A DNA stretch of 51,329 bases from assembly GCA_015659035.1 (NCBI GenBank), contig DQNS01000146.1, positions 1 to 51,329 on the forward strand, in the 5' to 3' direction. Below, piece after piece: positions 1 to 8,157 of the stretch. The stretch's first letter is position 1. Each line of letters begins with the position of its first letter. Position numbers and translations under genes: made by a program. The notes beneath the pieces were generated by a model. That model searched no databases and was not told the origin of the DNA. It was given only the letters and a program-made list of their open reading frames with translations. The DNA comes from Acidobacteriota bacterium. Its GTDB lineage: Bacteria; Acidobacteriota; Vicinamibacteria; Vicinamibacterales; UBA8438.

Positions 1-164
1 CAGCCCGTGGTGAAAGTCCAGCTGCATTCAACCGGCGCTGCATCCCGCCTGGCTGCGTTCCTCCTCGGTCGAATACTGCCGGTATTCTCCCTCGTCGCGC
101 CTTACCAACCGGGCGCATCACCGGTGTCGGTGCAACGCTGGACTTTCACCACGGACTGCTAGAC
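1..164. repeat. R1 palindromic element, copy a
   Basis: Non-coding element whose two ends are inverted copies of each other: about 22 bases beginning CAGCCCGTGGTG on the left, with its complement on the right, one mismatch, and a CTAG at the right edge. The left end may be cut by the window edge. Between the ends is a core of about 80 bases containing CTCCTCGGTCGAATAC and CTCCCTCGTCGCGCC, with an internal hairpin GAATAC / GTATTC. The same core recurs near 11.2, 30.4, 35.65, 46.35, 47.1 and 47.85 kb. No open frame that looks coding lies inside it. It resembles a REPIN or MITE-like non-autonomous element; mobility is inference. Confidence 0.85.
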
Positions 165-187
165 TCCTTGAACCACGTTTGTCGTGA

Positions 188-240
188 CTAGCGAGGCGGA
201 GCCAACTGGGTCGGAACGGTTTGAGGCAGAGTCTCGCTAG
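188..240. repeat. R2 palindromic element, copy a
   Basis: A 53-base element with perfect 8-base inverted ends CTAGCGAG / CTCGCTAG. The interior contains GGCGGAGCC and GGTTTGAGGC. The same interior with different ends recurs at 37901-37960, and a more diverged version lies at 34193-34252. It sits just downstream of menG and could act as a transcript-end hairpin, though no T-tract follows. Confidence 0.6.
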
Positions 241-250
241 GCGCTAGCAG

Positions 251-1015
251 TCAGGAGTCTAGCGGCTTCCGACCTACATAGAGATAGACGACGCCGCAGG
301 TCAAACGGTCTACTCGTATCTCGGAGAAACCGGACGCCCGCAACAGGGCCGCGAGCGCGTCGGGGGTGAGAAACGCGCTGACCGAGGCCGGCAGATAGGC
401 ATACGCCTCGGTATGTTTCGACAGGAGACGGCCGATCACGGGCAGAACCCGTCGAAAATACCACAGGTAGATCGCCCGGAGCACCGGCACACGGGGCTCT
501 CCGAACTCCAGGATCGCCAGCCGTCCACCAGGCTTCAACACCCGGAACATCTCTTCGACGGCCCGCTCCGTTTCTGCCACGTTGCGGATCCCGAACCCGA
601 CCGTCACGGCATCGATCGTCGCCGACGCGCACGGCAGCCGGCAGGCGTCACCGCGAACCAGCCGCACGACCCGACCCAGTCCAGCCGCCTGCAGCTTCCG
701 TTGGCCCAACGCCAACATCGCGCCGGCGAAGTCGACACCGAGCACGGCGCCGGGCGCCGGCTGAGCGCGGGACGCTGTCATCGCCAGATCGGCCGTGCCG
801 GTGCAGACGTCGAGCACACGGACACCCTCGCGTAGGTCGAGCGCCGCGACCGCCGCGCGCCGCCACCGACGATCGAACCCGGCGCTGAGCAGGTGGTTCA
901 GCCGATCGTATCGATGCGCGATGGCATCGAACATCCCCGCGATCCGGCGGGGATCCTTGTCGAGCGACGGTGCGCCGGGCCCGGTCGCCGGGCCCACCGG
1001 TGGCGCGGCGTTCAT
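251..1015 (-). CDS. menG: Demethylmenaquinone methyltransferase (MenG/UbiE)
   Basis: A 254-residue SAM-dependent methyltransferase of the UbiE/COQ5 family that performs the last step of menaquinone synthesis, C-methylation of the demethylated quinone. Visible motifs: the family N-terminus (MFDAIAHRYDRLNHLLS), the SAM-binding glycine motif VLDVCTGTADLA near residue 75, and the UbiE stretch VTVGFGIRNV followed by FRVLKPGGRLAILEF. The ATG at 1015 is chosen because it overlaps the ubiX stop in an ATGA arrangement, which suggests translational coupling. The open frame extends upstream, but only as a shadow of ubiX. It is the distal gene of the futalosine menaquinone cluster, so MenG is a better name than UbiE. 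Confidence 0.95.
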   Translation of the reverse strand: MNAAPPVGPATGPGAPSLDKDPRRIAGMFDAIAHRYDRLNHLLSAGFDRRWRRAAVAALDLREGVRVLDVCTGTADLAMTASRAQPAPGAVLGVDFAGAMLALGQRKLQAAGLGRVVRLVRGDACRLPCASATIDAVTVGFGIRNVAETERAVEEMFRVLKPGGRLAILEFGEPRVPVLRAIYLWYFRRVLPVIGRLLSKHTEAYAYLPASVSAFLTPDALAALLRASGFSEIRVDRLTCGVVYLYVGRKPLDS

Positions 1016-1626
1016 CCGCTCCACGGAGGATACAGCTCGTGGGAAAAACCCAGCGCGCCGAGGATCTTCCCAGCCATGAAATCGGCCAGGTCGTCGAGCG
1101 TGCGCGGTCCCTGGTAGAAGGCCGGCATCGCCGGTAGGACCAGCGCGCCCGCCTCCGCCGACGCCACCATATTGCGCAGCTGCGGCAGGCTCATCGGGGT
1201 CTCGCGCGGGACGAGCACCAGCGGCCGTCGCTCTTTGAGCATGACGTCGGCGGCCCGCTCGATGAGCGTGCGAGACAGACCGTGCGCCACGCCGGCCAGC
1301 GTCTTCATCGAGCACGGTACGATCACCATCGCCTCGCATGCGTAGCTTCCGCTCGCGATCGACGCGCCGACGTCGCGGTTGCGATGCACCGTGAGCGTTC
1401 CGGCCCGCACGGTGTCACCGTATCGGGTCACCAGATACTCGAGCAGGCCATCGAGCGCCGCCGTCTCGCCCAGCTCGTCTCGGAGCAGCCGGCGACCGAA
1501 GTCGGACACGACCAGCTCGACCTGGCAGTCGCGCGACAGCAGCGCGGCGACCGTGCGGACGGCATAGAGCGCGCCGCTCGCCCCGGTGATCCCCACGACG
1601 ATGCGACGGCCGGGCTCACCCGACAT
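1012..1626 (-). CDS. ubiX: Flavin prenyltransferase UbiX
   Basis: A 204-residue enzyme that attaches a dimethylallyl group to FMN, producing the prenylated-FMN cofactor of UbiD-type decarboxylases. Diagnostic stretches are the N-terminal FMN-binding GITGASGA near residue 13, VPCSMKTLA in the middle and the RPLVLVPRETP segment. In futalosine-pathway organisms this cofactor serves MqnL, the UbiD-like decarboxylase acting after MqnP; no mqnL/ubiD gene is in this window. The start overlaps the end of the prenyltransferase gene by 11 bases and the stop overlaps the menG start, so the three genes look co-translated. Confidence 0.95.
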   Translation of the reverse strand: MSGEPGRRIVVGITGASGALYAVRTVAALLSRDCQVELVVSDFGRRLLRDELGETAALDGLLEYLVTRYGDTVRAGTLTVHRNRDVGASIASGSYACEAMVIVPCSMKTLAGVAHGLSRTLIERAADVMLKERRPLVLVPRETPMSLPQLRNMVASAEAGALVLPAMPAFYQGPRTLDDLADFMAGKILGALGFSHELYPPWSG

Positions 1627-2470
1627 AGATCTCCGCGGCGGTGGCCGTCAGATAAAAGAGCCCAACGTAGCCGTTGAGATCGAACGCCTGCTTTACCCGG
1701 GAGAGATCGTCCGGCCGCACGAGCGACTGCTCGTATGCGAGCAGCAGCGCGACACCGGCCACCCCGGCGAGATACCAACTGCCGAGCGGCGCGACGAGCG
1801 CCACCGCCGCCAGCGCCGCCACTGTGAACAGATGTAGCCAGCGCGCGATCGCCAGCGAGACCCGGACACCGAACCGCGCCGGAATCGAGCGTAGCCCCTG
1901 TGCGCGGTCGAACTCGAGGTCCTGGCAGGCGTAGAAGATATCGAATCCGGCCACCCACGCACCCATGGCGAGCGCCAGCAGCCACGGCTCCCATCCGCCG
2001 CGTCCGCCGGCCGCCAGCCATCCGCCGACCGGCGCGACCGCCAGGGCGAGCCCGAGAAACAGTTGGGTGTACGTCGTGAAGCGCTTGGCCAGCGAATACC
2101 AGAATACGATGCCGAGCGCGACGGGCGACAGCGCCAGGCAGATCCAGCCAAGCTGGGTGGTCACGAGAACGAAAGCGATCGAGGCGCCGACCACCAGGGC
2201 CACCGCTTCGCCGGACGACATGACCTTGCGCGGCAGCTCGCGGTTCGCGGTGCGCGGATTCAACGCGTCAAACCGGGCGTCAACCAACCGGTTGAACCCC
2301 ATGGCCGCGGTGCGCGCGGTCACCATGGCTGCGACGATCCACAGGACCCGCGTCACGGTGAGGGGTGTCTGCCGGGCCGCCAACAGGGCGCCCACCAGGG
2401 CAAACGGCAGGGCGAACACCGAGTGTCCGATTCGCACGAAGGAGGCGTAGGCGCGGAGACGACGTAACAT
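1616..2470 (-). CDS. mqnP: UbiA-family prenyltransferase, likely MqnP of the futalosine pathway
   Basis: A 284-residue polytopic membrane protein of the UbiA superfamily that would prenylate 1,4-dihydroxy-6-naphthoate. Both aspartate-rich prenyl-diphosphate/Mg sites are visible: FNRLVDARFDALNPRTANR near residues 57-75 and YACQDLEFDRAQG in the second half. About eight hydrophobic segments follow. ATG at 2470 is chosen; it lies 15 bases after the mqnF stop and the protein then starts at the normal place relative to the first helix. The assignment to MqnP rather than UbiA/MenA rests on its position between mqnF and ubiX, so substrate is inference. Confidence 0.88.
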   Translation of the reverse strand: MLRRLRAYASFVRIGHSVFALPFALVGALLAARQTPLTVTRVLWIVAAMVTARTAAMGFNRLVDARFDALNPRTANRELPRKVMSSGEAVALVVGASIAFVLVTTQLGWICLALSPVALGIVFWYSLAKRFTTYTQLFLGLALAVAPVGGWLAAGGRGGWEPWLLALAMGAWVAGFDIFYACQDLEFDRAQGLRSIPARFGVRVSLAIARWLHLFTVAALAAVALVAPLGSWYLAGVAGVALLLAYEQSLVRPDDLSRVKQAFDLNGYVGLFYLTATAAEIYVG

Positions 2471-2484
2471 AGAAGGCCCGTTGG

Positions 2485-3714
2485 TCAGCGGGTGGCCGTA
2501 TCTGACTCGGGATCCTCGAGCCAGGTCACCTGGTCCGGTGCGATACCGCCAACGAGGTATTCTTCCACATCGCTCACATCCCGAGGAACACGCACGGCGA
2601 TCAGGGCCGCGCGTCTGCCAGGCGCAATCTGGCCGAGCTCGTCGGCGAACCCGAGCGCCTCGGCACCGCGTATGGTGGCGCAGGCGAGCAGTCGACGGGC
2701 GGACACCGACGGCGCAAGCCGCCGCATCAGCTCGAGCTCGGCGAACAGGTTGAGATCGGGCGCGCTCGCGAGACTGTCGGTGCCAAGCGCCAGGCGCACA
2801 CCCGAACGGATGAACCGGTCGATTGGGGGCGGGCCGACCCCGGTCCAGACGTTGCTGCGCGGACAGGTCACCAGGGTCACGCCCCGCCCGACCAGCAACG
2901 CCAGCTCTGCATCGGTCAGTTGCACACCGTGGACAACGATCAACCCGGGACGCAGCCACCCCACCCGGTCCAGGTAGTCGACCGGCCCACAGGCCGGCGG
3001 CACCCACCCCGGGACCCAGCGGCCAACCCGCTCGAGCAGATCGCGCCAGGCCCCGCGGCCGGTGAGCAGGAACTCCAACTCGTCTGGCGACTCGGCCAAG
3101 TGGATGGACCGAGGCCCATCGAACGACGCTCGGATGGCGGCGTCGAGCGCCGCGAACGCGGCTCGACCGACCGAGAACGGCGCGTGCGCCGCCAACCCCA
3201 CTCGGACGCGCCCCGTCGTGGCGACCGTGCGGATCTCCTCCACGGCCGCGTCCACGATCGCCGCCGCCCCGGTGTCCGGAAACGCCACCACCTCCCGGAA
3301 CACACGGGCCGCCACGCCGGCAGTCGCCAGGATCGGCACGGCAGCCAGAGTGTTGCCGGTGTCACCGAAGAGCCCCGTTCCGGACGCCCGCGCCTCGTCG
3401 ATCGCCCGCCGGATCGCGGTCGCGTCCGGGGGACCCGACTCGGCGCGACGCGCCAGCAGCGCCTCCACCCACTCGGGCAACGACGCGGCCGGCGGCACCT
3501 CACCCCCCAACCCCGACAGCTCCAGATGGGTGTGCGCGTTGACCAGTGCCGGCAAGACCGCCGTCGCCCCCAACTCGACCACGGTCGCGCCCGCCGGCGT
3601 GACGGCGTCGAGAGGACCCACCCCGACCACGCGCCCGTCGTCCACGTCGACGCTGCCGGTGCGCAGCGGCGGGCTGGCGATCGGCAGGACCCAGTCGGCG
3701 ACGTAGCGAATCAT
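2485..3714 (-). CDS. mqnF: Amidohydrolase, probable aminodeoxyfutalosine deaminase (MqnF-like)
   Basis: A 409-residue metal-dependent amidohydrolase of the adenosine-deaminase/chlorohydrolase type. Metal-binding and catalytic motifs are present in order: NAHTHLE (His61, His63), the His of AAHAPFS, HLAESPDE, the His of IVVHGVQL, and GTDSLAS. In the futalosine variant using aminodeoxyfutalosine, this enzyme class removes the adenine amino group to give futalosine. Position between mqnC and the prenyltransferase supports that role. Other amidohydrolases of the same family (for example 8-oxoguanine or S-adenosylhomocysteine deaminases) share the motifs, so substrate is inferred from context. Confidence 0.82.
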   Translation of the reverse strand: MIRYVADWVLPIASPPLRTGSVDVDDGRVVGVGPLDAVTPAGATVVELGATAVLPALVNAHTHLELSGLGGEVPPAASLPEWVEALLARRAESGPPDATAIRRAIDEARASGTGLFGDTGNTLAAVPILATAGVAARVFREVVAFPDTGAAAIVDAAVEEIRTVATTGRVRVGLAAHAPFSVGRAAFAALDAAIRASFDGPRSIHLAESPDELEFLLTGRGAWRDLLERVGRWVPGWVPPACGPVDYLDRVGWLRPGLIVVHGVQLTDAELALLVGRGVTLVTCPRSNVWTGVGPPPIDRFIRSGVRLALGTDSLASAPDLNLFAELELMRRLAPSVSARRLLACATIRGAEALGFADELGQIAPGRRAALIAVRVPRDVSDVEEYLVGGIAPDQVTWLEDPESDTATR

Positions 3715-3905
3715 GGGAAGCGGACCGGCAACATCCCGGCGGTCCGCTGCGGGGGAACGACGGATTGGAGGTTGGGGACGGGGGACTGGGGCTGGAAAAC
3801 GATGGCGACCGGGCTCAAGCTCTGGACACTGACCTCACGGCTCCGCTTCACACTCCCAGGATGACCCGATGCAACGTCCGGACACCGATCACCACCCCCC
3901 AATCC
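3715..3905. other. Spacer between mqnF and mqnC with inverted heptamer tracts
   Basis: Contains no gene. It begins after the mqnC stop on the minus strand and holds two degenerate heptanucleotide tracts in opposite orientation, one of the GGGGACT type at about 3769-3795 and one of the CCCCAGT type at 3897-3924. Together they could form a long imperfect hairpin in an mqnC-mqnF transcript. No promoter was recognised. Confidence 0.6.
3769..3795. repeat. Heptanucleotide tract (H7), GGGGACT type
   Basis: Nearly four degenerate 7-base units (TTGGGGA, CGGGGGA, CTGGGGC and a partial TGG). It is the inverted partner of the tract at 3897-3924. Confidence 0.65.
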
Positions 3906-3924
3906 CTAGTCCCCAGTCCCCAAC
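3897..3924. repeat. Heptanucleotide tract (H7), CCCCAGT type
   Basis: Four consecutive 7-base units: CCCCAAT, CCCTAGT, CCCCAGT, CCCCAAC. On the minus strand the tract encodes the last residues of mqnC (PELGTGD) and supplies its TAG stop. It resembles the heptameric STRR repeats known from filamentous cyanobacteria, a parallel rather than evidence of relatedness. Confidence 0.8.
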
Positions 3925-5141
3925 TCGGGCTGCTGGGCCGCCTGCCGCCGCTGCTCTTTGCCCGGACGGCTACGGGCCGGATAGCGAGACACCTCAGCCG
4001 GCACGGTGGTGTCACCGGCCAGGCGGGCAACCGCGAGCTCGGTGCGGCGCGGAATGGACCGCTCGCGGAAGAACGGGTCACCCATCACGTCGTACACCAT
4101 ATTGCGCCGCTTCGCCGCGAAGCCGGCGTCCTCGATGTTCCGGACGATCTCCGCCTCGTCCATGCAGTACTCGGCGCCAGCCGCGCGCACGACGTTCTCC
4201 TCGATCATGACGCTGCCCATGTCGTTTGCGCCGAACGCGAGACTGAGTTGCCCCACCTTCCCGCCCTGCGTGACCCAGGAGGCCTGGAGGTTGTCGAAGT
4301 TGTCCAGCACAATGCGTGAGAGCGCCAGGGTGCGCAGGTAGTCGATCCCGGTCGCCTCCGCCCCCCCGAGCTCGGTGTTCGGCGGCTGATAGCTCCAGGT
4401 GATGAACGCGGTGAAGCCGGCGGTTTCGTCCTGGAGCTCCCGGAGCCGGCACAGGTGCTCCACCCGCTCCTCCAGCCGCTCCACGCTGCCATACATCATC
4501 GTGGCGGTCGACCGGAGACCCGCGCGGTGCACCACGCGCATCACCGACAGCCACTCGTCGGCGGTCGCCTTGCTATCGCAATGCAACAGCCGCCGCACAC
4601 GGTCCACGAGGATCTCGGCGCCACCGCCCGGCACGCTGTCGAGGCCGGCCCGCACGAGCCGGTCGACGACGACCGGCACCGGCTGCTGCGACAATCGCGA
4701 CAGGTGCAGCAACTCCGGCGGAGACAGGGCGTGCAGCTTGAAGTCCGGATACCTCGCCTTGATCGCACCAAAGAGGTCCTCATACCACTCGAGTGGCAAG
4801 TCTGGGTTGTGACCGCCCTGGAGCAGCAGTTGCACGCCCCCAACCGCCAGGGTTTCGTCGATCTTGCGGAACAGCTCGTCGAAACCGAGCACATAGCCGT
4901 CGTCGGCCCCGACCGGACGGTAGAAGGCACAGAACGAGCATCTCGCGACGCAGACGTTCGTGTAGTTGACGTTGCGATCGATGATGTAGGTCACCACCCC
5001 GGTCGGATGCTTCCGAACCCGGATGGTATCCGCCAGACGGCCGAGCAGACTGGTGGGAGCGGCGACATACAGCTCGAGCGCCTCCTCGCCGCTGAGCCGG
5101 CCACCGGCCAGCACCTTCTCCGCGGTCGACTCGACAGTCAT
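3906..5141 (-). CDS. mqnC: Cyclic dehypoxanthinyl futalosine synthase MqnC
   Basis: A 411-residue radical-SAM enzyme that cyclises dehypoxanthine futalosine. The CX3CX2C cluster site is Cys64, Cys68, Cys71 within NYTNVCVARCSFCAFYR. Family features follow: LLQGGHNPDLPLEWYEDLF, SVPGGGAEIL, TATMMYGSVE and FITWSYQPPNTE. ATG at 5141 overlaps the mqnA stop by four bases (ATGA), which fixes the start. The last ~25 residues are basic and low in complexity and end inside a heptanucleotide repeat tract, so the C-terminal tail is probably acquired spacer sequence rather than part of the fold. Confidence 0.96.
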   Translation of the reverse strand: MTVESTAEKVLAGGRLSGEEALELYVAAPTSLLGRLADTIRVRKHPTGVVTYIIDRNVNYTNVCVARCSFCAFYRPVGADDGYVLGFDELFRKIDETLAVGGVQLLLQGGHNPDLPLEWYEDLFGAIKARYPDFKLHALSPPELLHLSRLSQQPVPVVVDRLVRAGLDSVPGGGAEILVDRVRRLLHCDSKATADEWLSVMRVVHRAGLRSTATMMYGSVERLEERVEHLCRLRELQDETAGFTAFITWSYQPPNTELGGAEATGIDYLRTLALSRIVLDNFDNLQASWVTQGGKVGQLSLAFGANDMGSVMIEENVVRAAGAEYCMDEAEIVRNIEDAGFAAKRRNMVYDVMGDPFFRERSIPRRTELAVARLAGDTTVPAEVSRYPARSRPGKEQRRQAAQQPELGTGD

Positions 5142-5944
5142 CGCAGGGGAGACTCGAAGAAGCGAAGGTCGGTGCGCGTCGGCACCAACCGGAGACCGTA
5201 CACGTATTCGTAAAACTTCTTGAGCCCGGCAAGGGTGCGCTCATCGAGTGCGAACGACACATTCTCACGCAGATACCGGCGACCGACCTCGATCTGTTCT
5301 TCGTCGCCAGGGCAATGCCGCGCGACGATCTCGTCACTCGCCTGGACACCGCTGGCACACGCCGCCTGCAGCGCCGCCACGTGGTCCGGGCCCACGGTAC
5401 TGGCCCGTCCCACCCACAGGGCCCAGACGAACGGCAGTGACGTCATGGCGGTCCACTCGTCTCCGAGGTCCACCTTATCGAGCCCCTGGCTCTCGTAGTC
5501 GAAAAACAGCGCGGCGTCCCCGATCACCAGCGCCGCGTCACACCGCTTGAGCATGACCGGCAAGTCCGGTCTGAGCTTTACCAGTTTTGGATCGGTGTCC
5601 CACCATTCGGCGCACAGGACGCGCAGGAGCGCGCTGGCGGTCCGCGAGCTGCTATCTACGGCAATCGACCGCAGCGAGGTCGCGGGTCGTGTGGTGAACA
5701 GAGCGACCGAAGCCACCTCGCCTTCTGACGCGACCGCCAGGTCAGGCACGATCCGATAGTCCGAGCCCTGCAGGTACTCGATGGAGGGAATCAGGCCGAG
5801 ATCGACCGAGCCATCGTGCAGCTGCGAGGCGCAGCGGGCCGGGATGTCGAACTGCAGATCGAAGAGGTCGGCGCGAGCCTCCAGCCCGTGCACGAGTGGC
5901 CTGGCGTTCAAGTACTCGACCGCGCTGACTCTGAGTGGACTCAT
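5138..5944 (-). CDS. mqnA: Chorismate dehydratase MqnA
   Basis: A 268-residue periplasmic-binding-protein-fold enzyme that dehydrates chorismate to 3-[(1-carboxyvinyl)oxy]benzoate, the committing step of the futalosine pathway. The family N-terminus RVSAVEYLNARPLVHGL is clear, then VDLGLIPSIEYLQ, and the C-terminal ALDERTLAGLKKFYEYVYGL. The gene is directly upstream of mqnC with a 4-base overlap. No signal peptide is visible, in keeping with a cytoplasmic role. It is preceded by a 126-base spacer holding two small GC hairpins. Confidence 0.95.
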   Translation of the reverse strand: MSPLRVSAVEYLNARPLVHGLEARADLFDLQFDIPARCASQLHDGSVDLGLIPSIEYLQGSDYRIVPDLAVASEGEVASVALFTTRPATSLRSIAVDSSSRTASALLRVLCAEWWDTDPKLVKLRPDLPVMLKRCDAALVIGDAALFFDYESQGLDKVDLGDEWTAMTSLPFVWALWVGRASTVGPDHVAALQAACASGVQASDEIVARHCPGDEEQIEVGRRYLRENVSFALDERTLAGLKKFYEYVYGLRLVPTRTDLRFFESPLR

Positions 5945-5947
5945 GAC

Positions 5948-6030
5948 TCTAGCCGCCCCGCTACGCGGGGGTTAGCCTGGGGGGCGACGCGGGCCTTTCA
6001 CGCTGGCAGCCTTTTTCACAGCCCCGCTAC
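5948..6030. repeat. Two short GC palindromes between the mqnE-like gene and mqnA
   Basis: Two related stem-loops: CCCCGC-TAC-GCGGGG near 5956-5970 and AGCCCCGC-TAC-GCGAGGGCT near 6021-6040, each next to a CTAG or near-CTAG. Similar palindromes occur near 34263-34283 and 37872-37890. They may be REP-like sequences stabilising or punctuating the operon transcript. Confidence 0.5.
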
Positions 6031-6070
6031 GCGAGGGCTAGCCGTGCATTGGCTGCGAAGTGTGACCGAT

Positions 6071-6988
6071 TCATTCATGTTCTGACCGGTCATGCACGTC
6101 TAGCGTCTCGAAGCGACCGTTCCGCCGCACCGCCGCGAACCCCGCGGCGACGATGTTGCGCCGGATTTCCTCGCGTGGCGAGCGGCGCCAGCCCAGATCG
6201 TCCGGCGCAGCGGCGGGCACCGCATCCACGTCGTCGGCCCCGAAGGTCAACGCTACCTGAGCCAGTTTGGGGCCGTGACCCGCCCAGTCGACCTGGATTG
6301 AGTCGATATTGTCAACCAGGAGTCGAGCGAGTGCAACCTGACGCAGATCGCTGTACCCTGTGGTCGGCCGCGACGGCTCGGCCGGCCGCAACGGCGCGAA
6401 AGCGCGGCACACCGTCCCGGCACCGTCCCACGTCGCGACACGGCGAACAAGCGAGAACGCCGCCTGCCCGGCCACGTCGCCCACCGTGAGACGCGCGAGG
6501 GTCAGCCCGCTGGTCCGCAGCACGTCGAACACCGGCTCCGGATCGGTCAGCGTATCGGCGGCAGCCTCGGTCACCAGCGCCAGCCCAGCCTCACGCAACT
6601 CGAGAAGCACTTCGCCGAGCCGCCCCAGTTCGTGACCGCACAGCCCCTGCAGATCCTCGAGGGCAAACCCGGTCACCGGCACCGATCCGGCCCGCGCCAC
6701 GACAGCCCGCACCGCCGCGACCGCCGCCGCCACACTCGCCGGGCGACCGGTCAACCGTAGCTCCCCGGCCTGATCCGGCAGCGTCCCCCCATTCGCGGCG
6801 GTCTCGACCGGCACGTCGACAACCTGGACGAAGGTGACCCGGTCGGCGTGACGGCGCCGACGCACATCGTCCGCCGCCACCCCGAGGGCGATCAGATCGT
6901 GCGTATCGATCAGCGTCTGCCAGTCCCGCTCATCGAGCGCGGCCCCATCCGCGATCTTCTGCGTCACGGAGCTGAAGTCATCATTCAT
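6071..6988 (-). CDS. MqnE-like protein lacking the radical-SAM cysteine cluster
   Basis: A 305-residue protein with MqnE (aminofutalosine synthase) character at both ends but no [4Fe-4S] site. The N-terminus (KIADGAALDERDW, then LIALGVAADDVRRRRHADRV) matches the family's lead-in to the CX3CX2C loop, yet the expected NYTNVCxxxCxxC segment is replaced by VVDVPVETAANGG with no cysteine. The second half (VALARLLVDNIDSIQVDW, then AQVALTFGADDVD and EEIRRNIVAAGFAAVRRN) is the classical MqnE/MqnC C-terminus. It is about 65-80 residues shorter than a normal MqnE. It is first in the menaquinone gene run. Likely a pseudoenzyme or partner protein; true mqnE would then lie elsewhere. Start ATG 6988 is preferred; a GTG at 7006 is possible. 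Confidence 0.75.
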   Translation of the reverse strand: MNDDFSSVTQKIADGAALDERDWQTLIDTHDLIALGVAADDVRRRRHADRVTFVQVVDVPVETAANGGTLPDQAGELRLTGRPASVAAAVAAVRAVVARAGSVPVTGFALEDLQGLCGHELGRLGEVLLELREAGLALVTEAAADTLTDPEPVFDVLRTSGLTLARLTVGDVAGQAAFSLVRRVATWDGAGTVCRAFAPLRPAEPSRPTTGYSDLRQVALARLLVDNIDSIQVDWAGHGPKLAQVALTFGADDVDAVPAAAPDDLGWRRSPREEIRRNIVAAGFAAVRRNGRFETLDVHDRSEHE

Positions 6989-7090
6989 CGGCGCAATCCA
7001 TCGCACCCGAAGACTCGTTCAACCCAAACACCCGCCCCGACTCGGCCGGAGTAAGCCGGGCGCTTCTGGATGCCGGCGCAGCCCTCAGGT

Positions 7091-7111
7091 TCCCTCCTGC
7101 CTCCTGTCTCC
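7091..7111. repeat. Heptanucleotide tract (H7)
   Basis: Three degenerate 7-base units of the TCCTGTC class, followed by a GC-rich inverted sequence around 7112-7140. It lies in the spacer between the Gfo/Idh gene and the mqnE-like gene. Confidence 0.5.
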
Positions 7112-7140
7112 CGCCTTCGCCAAGGCTACGGCGGACAGGC

Positions 7141-8127
7141 CTACCTCCTGGAAGCACGCTCGTCCCTCATCGCGTCGGCCACCCGTTGCGCCAGGGCAAG
7201 TGCCCGGCGACCGTCGGCGCCACCGACACGCGGCGCTTCTCCCCCGGCGACCGCCCGCACGAAGTCCTCGAGCTCGCGCTCCAGCGGCTCGCCCCGCGGG
7301 ACGTCGACCTTGCCCCCGGCAATCCTGGGGTCAGACCCGGAGGTCCGTGTCACGCGCCACTCCTCGACCTCCTGCTCGGCACAGTCGACCGAGATGTAGG
7401 CATCCCGTTGAAAGAATCGCAGCTTGCGCACGCGGTCGCGACTGATCCGGCTGGCGGTGATGTTCGCGATGCACCCGGACGTGAACCGAAGTCTGGCGTT
7501 GGCGATATCCACACGGTCCGTCAATACCGGCACCCCGACCGCCTCGACCGTCGCCACCTCCGTCCCGACCGTCGTCAGGATGATGTCCAGGTCGTGAATC
7601 ATCACATCAAACACGACATCGATATCCAGGCTTCGCGCAGCAAAGGCGCCGATCCGATGCACCTCGATGAAGCGCGGCGCCCGGACGAGCGGTAGCGCCG
7701 CGGCGACGGCCGGATTGTATCGCTCGGTGTGCCCCACGGCGAGCACCGCCCCACTCGCCGCGGCGGCGGCGATCAGTGCGTCGGCCTCAGCAACCGACCG
7801 CGTCATCGGCTTCTCGACGAGAACGGAGACCCCACGCTCGAGCAACGGGAGGGCGACCGCGTGGTGCGACTCGGTGGGCACCGCCAGCGTCACCGCGTCG
7901 ACACGACCGTCGAGCGCGGTCACGTCGGTTTCCGGCGCGGCGCCGGTCTCGGCCGCCACGGCCGCCGCGCGGTCTGCGTCGATGTCCACCACCGCCACAA
8001 GCCGCGCGCCCGGCAGCGTCGAGAGGATCCGTGCGTGGTGTCGCCCGAAATGCCCGACGCCGACAACCGCGACCCGGGGCCCGGTTCTATCGAAGCTCCG
8101 CCTCAAACCGTCAAGGGAATCAGACAT
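7141..8127 (-). CDS. Gfo/Idh/MocA-family NAD(P) oxidoreductase, possibly GnnA-like
   Basis: A 328-residue sugar or nucleotide-sugar dehydrogenase. The N-terminal Rossmann motif is VAVVGVGHFGRHHARIL near residue 19, the EKP catalytic lysine motif is VEKPMTRSVAEADALI, and MIHDLDIIL carries the His-Asp of the family. Position directly after lpxI (30-base gap) in a lipid A cluster recalls GnnA, the UDP-GlcNAc 3-dehydrogenase that with the aminotransferase GnnB makes UDP-GlcNAc3N for amide-linked lipid A. No gnnB is visible here, so that substrate is a hypothesis. The C-terminus ends just before a heptamer-like spacer. Confidence 0.8.
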   Translation of the reverse strand: MSDSLDGLRRSFDRTGPRVAVVGVGHFGRHHARILSTLPGARLVAVVDIDADRAAAVAAETGAAPETDVTALDGRVDAVTLAVPTESHHAVALPLLERGVSVLVEKPMTRSVAEADALIAAAAASGAVLAVGHTERYNPAVAAALPLVRAPRFIEVHRIGAFAARSLDIDVVFDVMIHDLDIILTTVGTEVATVEAVGVPVLTDRVDIANARLRFTSGCIANITASRISRDRVRKLRFFQRDAYISVDCAEQEVEEWRVTRTSGSDPRIAGGKVDVPRGEPLERELEDFVRAVAGGEAPRVGGADGRRALALAQRVADAMRDERASRR

Positions 8128-8157
8128 GGCAGCGCGGCTCCGCTTCGCTAGGCACGG

